This document shows positions 1 through 5,287 of a DNA stretch of 6,437 nucleotides, in pieces; the first letter of the stretch is position 1, and the number at the start of each line of letters is the position of its first letter. The position numbers were made by a program, and so were the translations under genes. The DNA lies in the NCBI GenBank assembly GCA_934351835.1, contig CAKRJP010000035.1, forward strand, positions 1-6,437, written 5' to 3'. The notes below the pieces were generated by a model. The model was given only the letters and a program-made list of their open reading frames with translations. It had not been told where the DNA came from and searched no databases. This DNA is from an uncultured Lachnospiraceae bacterium. GTDB taxonomy: Bacteria; Bacillota; Clostridia; Lachnospirales; Lachnospiraceae.

Positions 1-1271
1 ATAGCGATCTGTTGGCGCAATGATTCCAGGGTGGCGGTTTGAGTATCAATGCCGTCGATCTCGATGGTACCGGAGGACGGATTCCAGAAGCGGGGGAGGA
101 GATTGACGAGACTCGTTTTGCCGGAACCGGAAGTTCCGACTAGGGCAACGGTCTCTCCGGGTTTCACGGAAAGATTGAAGTTGTGTACTGCATCATGGTC
201 GGTGTTCGGATAGCGGAGACAGACATTGTGGAATGACACCTCACCGCGGACACGGTTTAATTTCTCAGTGCCGTTGTCGGGTTCCAGAGGCGTGTCTAAG
301 GTAGCAAAGATGGACTCAGCGGCAACTGACATGGCGACAAAGGCTGTATTGATGCCCGTGATGCGACGCAAAGGGGGCATCAGGAGCAACATGGCCGTGA
401 TGAAGGTTATGAAATCCCCAAGAGTAAGAAGGCCTGCCTGAGTTTGAATCATGGCAACCGTCAGCACGACAGCGACCCCGGCCATTCCAATAAGTTGGGT
501 AGCTGGGGTTGCCATGGAGCTGATTTTTGTCATGCGCAAGGCAAGTTTTTTGACTCCTTGATTGATAGTGTTGAAGCGCGAGAGTTCATGATCGTAGCTA
601 TCGGCGATTTTGATGACTTTACGGGCTTCACAGCATTCCTTTACATGAATCAGCAAGGAAGCAATATTTTGTTGAGAATTTTGCAATACCGTTTTAATTT
701 TTCTTGAGATAGTTTTTAGAAGCCAAACGATTGCTGGTGCGATTACAAAAGTTACCAAAGCTAAAGTAATGTTGTGCCAAACGAGGACACCAATCAGAAA
801 AACTAGTTGGAGAGAATCTCGTATAAGAATGATGGATGACTTTGAGGTCTGAGAAAGACTGACATTGGCTTCATTGACAAACTTCGCTGCAATCATGCCA
901 GTTTGGTTATTTTGATAGGTAGCGCAAGGAAAATGAATAATTTTTTTGAATAATTCGTGACGTAGTTCTTTCAAAAGTGACTGACTTACCTTTGCAAGAA
1001 GGTAATTACTCATGAACATGCTTCCCCCATTCAGGGCTGCAATAAGCATAAGTCCTAAGGGAGCTCCGAGGATGACCCAATTTTCCTGGTTATAGAAACC
1101 TATATCTGTGAGTTTGCCGATTAGAAGAGCGATAAGCGAAGAAGATGTTGCTGCCGATAGCATGAAAAAAATAGCTAACAGTATCCATATGCGGTATGAG
1201 GGAAGATAGGAAAAAAGTCGTCTCAAATTTGGATCTAAACGACGGCAAAGTTTTTGAAAAAATAAAGACAT
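1..1271 (-). CDS. MsbA/PglK-type ABC exporter, TMD-NBD half-transporter (3' end cut by window edge)
   Basis: Translating the minus strand from ATG at 1271 gives 423 uninterrupted residues running off the left edge. The N-terminal part is an ABC exporter transmembrane domain: hydrophobic segments lie near residues 28-50 and 65-88, a conserved RHELFKKI stretch follows, and several more segments precede the PPLRRITGIN linker around residue 310. The ATPase domain starts near residue 343, with A-loop Tyr354, Walker A GTSGSGKT at 379-386 and the TLESLRQQIA segment that leads into the Q-loop. The signature motif, Walker B and H-loop lie outside the window; such proteins are usually about 580 residues. 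Layout and motifs resemble E. coli MsbA, an inner-membrane lipid A flippase, but PglK/WlaB-type lipid-linked glycan flippases look alike. The position downstream of glycan genes suits either. No clear Shine-Dalgarno precedes the ATG. GC rises abruptly near position 540, inside the gene. Confidence 0.93.
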   Translation of the reverse strand, partial: MSLFFQKLCRRLDPNLRRLFSYLPSYRIWILLAIFFMLSAATSSSLIALLIGKLTDIGFYNQENWVILGAPLGLMLIAALNGGSMFMSNYLLAKVSQSLLKELRHELFKKIIHFPCATYQNNQTGMIAAKFVNEANVSLSQTSKSSIILIRDSLQLVFLIGVLVWHNITLALVTFVIAPAIVWLLKTISRKIKTVLQNSQQNIASLLIHVKECCEARKVIKIADSYDHELSRFNTINQGVKKLALRMTKISSMATPATQLIGMAGVAVVLTVAMIQTQAGLLTLGDFITFITAMLLLMPPLRRITGINTAFVAMSVAAESIFATLDTPLEPDNGTEKLNRVRGEVSFHNVCLRYPNTDHDAVHNFNLSVKPGETVALVGTSGSGKTSLVNLLPRFWNPSSGTIEIDGIDTQTATLESLRQQIA

Positions 1272-1434
1272 TAGAATAATTTAATAAATTCGCTACTTTA
1301 ATGAATTACAGAATGGATGTTGTTGTGTTGAGATGTGAATAAAATGCTGTGAATTGAAAACTTTGTGAATGATAGAGTAGATCAAGCAAGTTTAAATAAC
1401 GATAACTTTTAATATCTTCTTGTTTTGGTTGTTA

Positions 1435-1471
1435 GCTAATAACGAAAGGGATTTTTTTTGTTGCGATTAGC
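1435..1471. repeat. imperfect inverted repeat in the intergenic region
   Basis: The arms GCTAAT (1435-1440) and ATTAGC (1466-1471) are perfectly complementary. The stem can be extended inward by two G-C pairs (1443-1444 with 1464-1465) if two A residues bulge out. The loop is about 19 nt and includes a homopolymer of eight. The long loop and lack of a following T-run on the minus strand argue against an intrinsic terminator. It could be an operator-like site or chance. Confidence 0.25.
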
Positions 1472-1527
1472 AAAATTTACTGTCCGCGTCAGGTTTGCCT
1501 TTTGGTTAAAAAATTTTATGTAATTAT

Positions 1528-1545
1528 TAATTCTTATTTGAATTA
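1528..1545 (-). terminator. weak AT-rich hairpin after the 1550-2614 gene
   Basis: A 6-bp stem (TAATTC / GAATTA) with a 6-nt loop begins 4 nt past the stop codon of the upstream gene. A run of six T on the transcribed strand follows after about 13 nt. Only one G-C pair is present, so the stem would be unstable. This is the best terminator-like structure in the gap but a poor one. Confidence 0.18.
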
Positions 1546-1564
1546 TTGATTAAAATTTTTTATT
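1546..1564. repeat. 19-bp perfect direct repeat, left copy
   Basis: The sequence ttgattaaaattttttatt matches 3645-3663 exactly and in the same orientation. This copy contains the stop codon and the last codons of the 1550-2614 gene. The two copies bracket the AT-rich two-gene block. The sequence is low-complexity, so chance similarity is possible, but an exact 19-base match at both edges of the block is notable. Confidence 0.6.
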
Positions 1565-2614
1565 AACTAATTTTTTAATTAGATCTAAGAGTACGTCTAC
1601 CTCTTTGTAATCATCATACAGAATTTCAATTACTTTGTTGGAATTTTGAATGGGCATTTTTCTTAGACTAAACCCGTTCAAAGCTTGCTTGCTTGTTAGT
1701 TTTGTCACACAAGAATCCCGAAAAGCATTGTAAATGACAATTGACTTTGGCGAATTCATAAAAAGTGCAAGCTCTAGAAACCCACTGCGAAGCCCCAATA
1801 GCAAGTCTGATTGACTACATAATTCCAATGCTTCTTGGTAAGAAAGATCTTTTGTTGAAGCTGCGTTAATATCATCATATTTGTTATTAATTGCATTTAT
1901 GAATACTTTATACCCAGTATTTTTTAAGTCTGATACAACTTTTTGCCAATATTCAACAGGTAATTCTTTTAGGGTGTCGGCTTCGGGGCTTATAAAGGCA
2001 ATTCTTGTATATTTGTTTCGAATATCTTTTACTTTATTGCTTATGTTTTTGATGATGGGGTGTGATTCCTTGGATAATTTATTTAAATGCGGCAACAAAG
2101 AATCAAAATAGTGATAATTCCCGGAAAGAATTTTTTGTTCTACTGATGTGAAGTAAGTTCGATTTAATGGAACATAAATAGTTTTTTTATTTATCTCAAA
2201 TGGTTTTTCTATAAATTGACACCTTAAGTCGGGCAAAACATAGAGCGGAAATTTATCACCAATAGCCATCCTGAAAACTTGTTCAAGTTTCTTATTTGTG
2301 CAGACTATGCAAGGATTTTTTTTCTGAGAATTTTTAATATATTTAGGTAATCTTAAGGCTAGTTGAAAGACTTCTCCTGCGCCTGAATAGCAACAAATAT
2401 AAAGATCATGGTTTGGAAAAAAATGACAAACTGATTTTGCATATTTTTCGATGGTTTTTGCCGTGACGTTTAAAAATAACACAGGAATCCCAAATATATG
2501 AAAAACACCTTTTTGTTTTTCAAAGTTAATTCGAAACTTGAGAATACTTATGCTTATAAATCTAATTTCCCATTCTCTGGTGTATGAGTTTTTGTTATAT
2601 GAAATTAATGCCAT
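1550..2614 (-). CDS. GT-B-like putative glycosyltransferase with G-L-R-S-G motif (paralogue of 3672-4859)
   Basis: This is a 354-residue protein without a signal peptide or clear membrane span, so probably cytoplasmic. I do not recognise a named family. The second half looks like the C-terminal Rossmann domain of a GT-B enzyme: a strand FISPEA (207-212), helix, strand KVFINAI (236-242), then CSQSDLLLGLRSGFLEL (266-282) and a strand SIVIYNAF (291-298). GLRSGF at 274-279 sits where GT9-like enzymes carry their donor-binding glycine/serine loop. The same landmarks occur in the same order in the 3672-4859 product. The N-terminus has two FxIxIxx-type hydrophobic/basic strands (18-28 and 37-48). 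Start ATG 2614 is supported by an AAAGGA Shine-Dalgarno 8 nt upstream, embedded in the last codons of the preceding gene 5 bp away, so translation is probably coupled. The gene is very AT-rich. Donor and acceptor are unknown. Confidence 0.8.
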   Translation of the reverse strand: MALISYNKNSYTREWEIRFISISILKFRINFEKQKGVFHIFGIPVLFLNVTAKTIEKYAKSVCHFFPNHDLYICCYSGAGEVFQLALRLPKYIKNSQKKNPCIVCTNKKLEQVFRMAIGDKFPLYVLPDLRCQFIEKPFEINKKTIYVPLNRTYFTSVEQKILSGNYHYFDSLLPHLNKLSKESHPIIKNISNKVKDIRNKYTRIAFISPEADTLKELPVEYWQKVVSDLKNTGYKVFINAINNKYDDINAASTKDLSYQEALELCSQSDLLLGLRSGFLELALFMNSPKSIVIYNAFRDSCVTKLTSKQALNGFSLRKMPIQNSNKVIEILYDDYKEVDVLLDLIKKLVNKKF

Positions 2615-2619
2615 TTTTT

Positions 2620-3618
2620 TTATCCTTTATTAACTAGACCTACAGTATTTCTCAGATATAACTCAGAGTCTTGCAATGTATCGTTTTTATAAATACAAGG
2701 AATATTTCCCGGGACATTCCAGGTCTGCGATTGGCTATTAAATAATCTTTCGTGAAGAATGTCGTGTAATTTCTTATCGTTAAAATACGAAATGTTACTA
2801 GCAAAATTATTTCTAAAAAAATCTCCCCAGTGAATAAGAATTAAATCTTCCGCATAAAAAGAGTCACACTTAAGAATATTTTTTTCTTTGGCGAAGGTAA
2901 AAAACCAATCGACATTGAATTCGACATTGTATTTTTGATAATCTTTTTGCCAGTTTTTATTTGAATAAGATTTGACCCATTTTAAAAAATTTGTCATGGT
3001 TTTTGTAAATGTAATTCCAAAAGACCAATGTGTACCAAGGCTCCGTGTCCACCACATATCATAGGAAAAAGCATTTAAGCCATGTTCAAAAGAATATTGT
3101 TCTGCAATTTTTAATAACGTACATCGCTTTTCAATATCGCAGCAAAAGGTTGTGTCATCGGCATCTATATTCCAAAAGAAATCATATTCATTTCTTTCGG
3201 CATGGAGGAAGGTTGTGAAATGTGCAATACCGGCTTTTAACCAACATTTTGAAATCATCTGTCTAAGAGGCTTGTCAAAGGTAGTTGTTTGACTTCTAAT
3301 TATTTCAAATTTTTTTGAAGGAAAAATAATCTTTTTCGCAATAATTTTATATAGATCTGGATTGTCGCATACAATATAGCAATCATAATTAAGCCGATGG
3401 AATGTTTCTATCCATTCTTGAAGACAAAATATAGAATATGGATCTTTTCTATTAATTTTTAGATAAGCTGCAATATTTGAGCGTCGTTTGTGTTCTCCAA
3501 ATCCAGGTAAAAGCTCAGTTAATCCGCTCTCCTTTAGAAAGATGGGGTATTGTCCGACTCGATATTCTTTTCCAAGTCTGTTATCGTTTGTTTTGTAGAC
3601 GTATTTCTGGATAAACAT
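2620..3618 (-). CDS. putative GT-A-like glycosyltransferase with D-A-D-D motif
   Basis: This is a 332-residue protein with no signal peptide and no obvious membrane span. I cannot assign it to a named CAZy family. Visible features fit a GT-A nucleotide-sugar transferase: an early strand CYIVCDNPDL (80-89) after a helix, then the central FFWNIDADDTTF (148-158), whose Asp152/Asp154/Asp155 form a DxD-type metal and donor site. WWTRSLGTHWSFG (189-201) follows, and a late AEDLILIHWGD segment (256-266) carries a His that often completes the metal site in such enzymes. It lies between the two paralogous GT-B-like genes, 53 bp after one and 5 bp before the other, and is strongly AT-rich. ATG 3618 is the only reasonable start, though its Shine-Dalgarno is weak. 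Likely role: adding a sugar to a surface glycan. That role is inferred from the motif and the neighbours. Confidence 0.8.
   Translation of the reverse strand: MFIQKYVYKTNDNRLGKEYRVGQYPIFLKESGLTELLPGFGEHKRRSNIAAYLKINRKDPYSIFCLQEWIETFHRLNYDCYIVCDNPDLYKIIAKKIIFPSKKFEIIRSQTTTFDKPLRQMISKCWLKAGIAHFTTFLHAERNEYDFFWNIDADDTTFCCDIEKRCTLLKIAEQYSFEHGLNAFSYDMWWTRSLGTHWSFGITFTKTMTNFLKWVKSYSNKNWQKDYQKYNVEFNVDWFFTFAKEKNILKCDSFYAEDLILIHWGDFFRNNFASNISYFNDKKLHDILHERLFNSQSQTWNVPGNIPCIYKNDTLQDSELYLRNTVGLVNKG
2622..2629 (-). promoter_or_regulatory. Shine-Dalgarno site for the 1550-2614 gene, inside the upstream stop region
   Basis: The minus strand reads AATAAAGGATAAAAAAAATG, so AAAGGA lies 8 nt before the ATG at 2614 and overlaps the final codons and stop of the 2620-3618 gene. 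A run of eight A ends at the A of the start codon. This is the only clear ribosome-binding site in the window. Confidence 0.6.
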
Positions 3619-3671
3619 AATATTTTTATAAATTAACCTAAATTTTGATTAAAATTTTTTATTGTCTTTTT
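3619..3671. other. 53-bp AT-rich spacer with a composition change
   Basis: This spacer separates the mid-GC gene 3672-4859 from the AT-rich gene 2620-3618. It contains the right copy of the 19-bp direct repeat and almost no G or C. A TATAAA-like element lies close to the 2620-3618 start on the minus strand, too close for a normal leader, so I do not call a promoter. It is probably the seam where the AT-rich block joins the rest. Confidence 0.5.
3645..3663. repeat. 19-bp perfect direct repeat, right copy
   Basis: The sequence ttgattaaaattttttatt is identical to 1546-1564. This copy is intergenic and begins about 8 nt beyond the stop codon of the 3672-4859 gene in the direction of transcription. 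The left copy overlaps the stop of that gene's paralogue. Both copies therefore sit at the 3' ends of the two related genes. Confidence 0.6.
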
Positions 3672-4859
3672 TTAAGACTTTGAAATTGAATTCATCCAAT
3701 CAGAGAGCTTGTTCAAATTAACATGCGGTTCAATCAGCACTTCTGTTATGCGGTGTTTACATTCCGGACAACAGAGCGAAAACATTTTAAGTACTACACT
3801 TGCCTCGCAGGCTGGTGTGTTGAAACCTCTATCTGGGAAGTTTCGGTAACAGACGAACATTGGAACGTCAGTGCAGTTGAGATAGTCAATCAGTCCACTT
3901 CTAATTCCGATGATTCCGGCTGCGTGCCGAGCTTTGGACAGGAGTTCTGGAAAAGTAAGTGTTTTGTTGCCTGATACTTGATTGAAGATGACATCAAAAC
4001 CTCTTTCCACTGCCATATCATGTATAGTTGCTATGTCCTCTGCAGAAAGACTTCCGCATGAAAATGAGACCGGTGAAATTAGAATAGTATTTGACCAATC
4101 GGTGTTGCTCCCAAGCTTGCGATCTGCAGCTTTTTCGAATTCGTCGAGTCGTTTATGTAGTTCTGGGGTGAGTGTTCCTGGAATAGGACTCAGTTTGAGG
4201 TAGTGAGCCATCCAGTCGATGCAGTTGCGGGGAGTGTTGCTATTTTTAGCTTGACGCTCGAATTCGCAAAAGTATGCACCAGAGAAGAAGACGTTAACAT
4301 CCCATGTCTTAGTCTTTAAGTCCTGTGTAACGTGACGAAGGATCTTTGGCTTGGCAACAACGGTCTTGATTTCAGGAAAGTAGAGTGCGGCCATGTCGGC
4401 GTGATACTGCTTCGTGCATAAGAAAACCACATCTTGGGATGAGAGCCCCATCCTAGCTAGTAGTCTGGGCATGAAGATCGAAAACAGCATGGCAATCTCG
4501 CCGGAATTGGCCCATAGCACGAAAACATGGCGCCGCTCGCCACTATTGGCTAAATGTGAACCAAAGCGATGATTTAGCTCATTTTCGAGCGCTTCGGCGA
4601 TGTTTAGTTTCGAAACCTCGGTATTGCGTCCTAGATGCCAGAAAAGTGTATTGTTATTGATGCGTCGCCCCCACAGAGGAATTCCGCAGAAATACACTTG
4701 CCGACTGGATTCGCCATAGGAAGAAAAGTTGACATCTTCACGCCAAAAACCACCAGCAAAAAGACGAACCAATTGGTCATCTGTACGATATTTTTCGTAC
4801 AGAGATATACCCAAAAAAGTCTTCTTCCGAACGCATGCCATGTTCTGCTTTTGCATCAT
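3672..4859 (-). CDS. GT-B-like putative glycosyltransferase with G-I-R-S-G motif
   Basis: This is a 395-residue, probably cytoplasmic protein that I cannot place in a named family. Two similar short segments open it: KTFLGISLYEKYR (13-25) and QVYFCGIPLWGRR (54-66). An N-terminal Rossmann-like part follows (HVFVLWANSGE 111-121; VVFLCTK 144-150). A second such part contains ILISPVSFSCG (259-269), a helix, GFDVIFNQVSG (287-297), then the motif IIGIRSGLIDYL (316-327) and VPMFVCYRNF (332-341). The last block resembles the donor-binding end of GT-B enzymes such as GT9. The 1550-2614 product has the same landmarks in the same order. A cysteine cluster (Cys363, 364, 367 plus Cys351) is present only here. 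The start ATG 4859 overlaps the upstream TGA in ATGA, with no good Shine-Dalgarno, implying translational coupling; a second ATG follows directly. GC is ordinary for the right half of the window. Confidence 0.8.
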   Translation of the reverse strand: MMQKQNMACVRKKTFLGISLYEKYRTDDQLVRLFAGGFWREDVNFSSYGESSRQVYFCGIPLWGRRINNNTLFWHLGRNTEVSKLNIAEALENELNHRFGSHLANSGERRHVFVLWANSGEIAMLFSIFMPRLLARMGLSSQDVVFLCTKQYHADMAALYFPEIKTVVAKPKILRHVTQDLKTKTWDVNVFFSGAYFCEFERQAKNSNTPRNCIDWMAHYLKLSPIPGTLTPELHKRLDEFEKAADRKLGSNTDWSNTILISPVSFSCGSLSAEDIATIHDMAVERGFDVIFNQVSGNKTLTFPELLSKARHAAGIIGIRSGLIDYLNCTDVPMFVCYRNFPDRGFNTPACEASVVLKMFSLCCPECKHRITEVLIEPHVNLNKLSDWMNSISKS

Positions 4860-5230
4860 AAAGTTTCATCAATGACAATGTTCAGATCGAGCGGAGCATC
4901 GCGTTCCTTATTCACCGCATATGCTGTTACAAGTCCGGACGGTTTCTTGTCGTTTACAAGAATTCTTTCTCCCATAGGTATACCATAGAGAATCGTATCA
5001 AAACGAATTCCATTCCTATTCAGGAATACTTCAAGCTGCTCGCGGAAAACCTCTTTTCGGGCAGTCATCAAAACGACTTTATCACCAGGGGAAATCTGAG
5101 AGAAAAGTTTCTTTACTCCCGGCAATACCTCATCTCCCTGTTCTCGCAAATGACCGTTATGTACTAGCAACGTGCCGTCAACATCAAAAACCCATGTCTT
5201 AGGAAGAGGCGAAAGCTTAAGAGTAGTCAT
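4856..5230 (-). CDS. small capless HAD-superfamily phosphatase
   Basis: From ATG 5230 this is a 124-residue protein with the HAD core motifs. Motif I is VFDVDGTL, with nucleophile Asp16 and acid/base Asp18. Motif II is VVLMTAR, with Thr56. A late ILVNDKKPSG carries the acidic motif around Asp94. There is no room for a cap domain, so it is a C0-type enzyme, which typically acts on larger or exposed phosphate substrates. The PLPKTWVFDVDGT opening and NDKKPSGLxTAYA end are typical of HAD proteins I know from glycan loci beside nucleotidyltransferases and APH-type kinases. I infer a phosphatase step in making the activated building block. A longer reading from GTG 5275 adds 15 residues (starting VSEICLRHF) that look unrelated to the fold. 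I prefer the ATG because the core starts about 10 residues later; neither start has a strong Shine-Dalgarno. The stop overlaps the next gene by 4 bp. Confidence 0.85.
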   Translation of the reverse strand: MTTLKLSPLPKTWVFDVDGTLLVHNGHLREQGDEVLPGVKKLFSQISPGDKVVLMTARKEVFREQLEVFLNRNGIRFDTILYGIPMGERILVNDKKPSGLVTAYAVNKERDAPLDLNIVIDETL

Positions 5231-5287
5231 ATATTTCGTTTGCAGAGAAAAGTGCCTGAGACAAATCTCGGACACTTTCAGAAAATG

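Larger units (their letters stand above)
1272..1549. other. 278-bp AT-rich intergenic region upstream of the ABC exporter gene
   Basis: This is the only long gap in the window and separates the glycan genes from the exporter gene on the same strand. I see no ORF, tRNA or convincing sigma-70 promoter. It holds a weak hairpin just past the upstream stop codon, an imperfect inverted repeat at 1435-1471, and a run of eight T (plus strand) at 1452-1459. It is the natural place for a promoter for the exporter gene. The closest -10-like match on the minus strand is TATCAT near 1369-1374, with no good -35 at normal spacing, so I do not call a promoter. Confidence 0.6.

Noticed and set aside
226..707. 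Two plus-strand open frames over the exporter gene
   Set aside because: They lie opposite the well-supported ABC transporter frame, which has Walker A and continuous homology-like structure; their translations show no domain.
1290..1300. JUMPstart/ops-like element before the exporter gene
   Set aside because: Only GTAGCG matches on the minus strand; the preceding GGCG of the ops consensus is absent.
1881..2111. Plus-strand open frame inside the 1550-2614 gene
   Set aside because: It is antisense to a longer frame with a good ribosome-binding site and recognisable motifs.
3662..3676. GTCTT-TTTTT-AAGAC hairpin at the end of the 3672-4859 gene as a terminator
   Set aside because: The stem is only 5 bp, includes the stop codon and is followed by A-rich rather than T-rich sequence on the transcribed strand.
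4635..4988. 117-codon plus-strand open frame
   Set aside because: It crosses the junction of the HAD gene and the 3672-4859 gene in antisense and has no recognisable features; a shadow of the real genes.
5231..5275. GTG-initiated 15-residue extension of the HAD protein
   Set aside because: The extension looks unrelated to the fold and the ATG at 5230 gives the family's usual short lead before DVDGT; I cannot fully exclude it.
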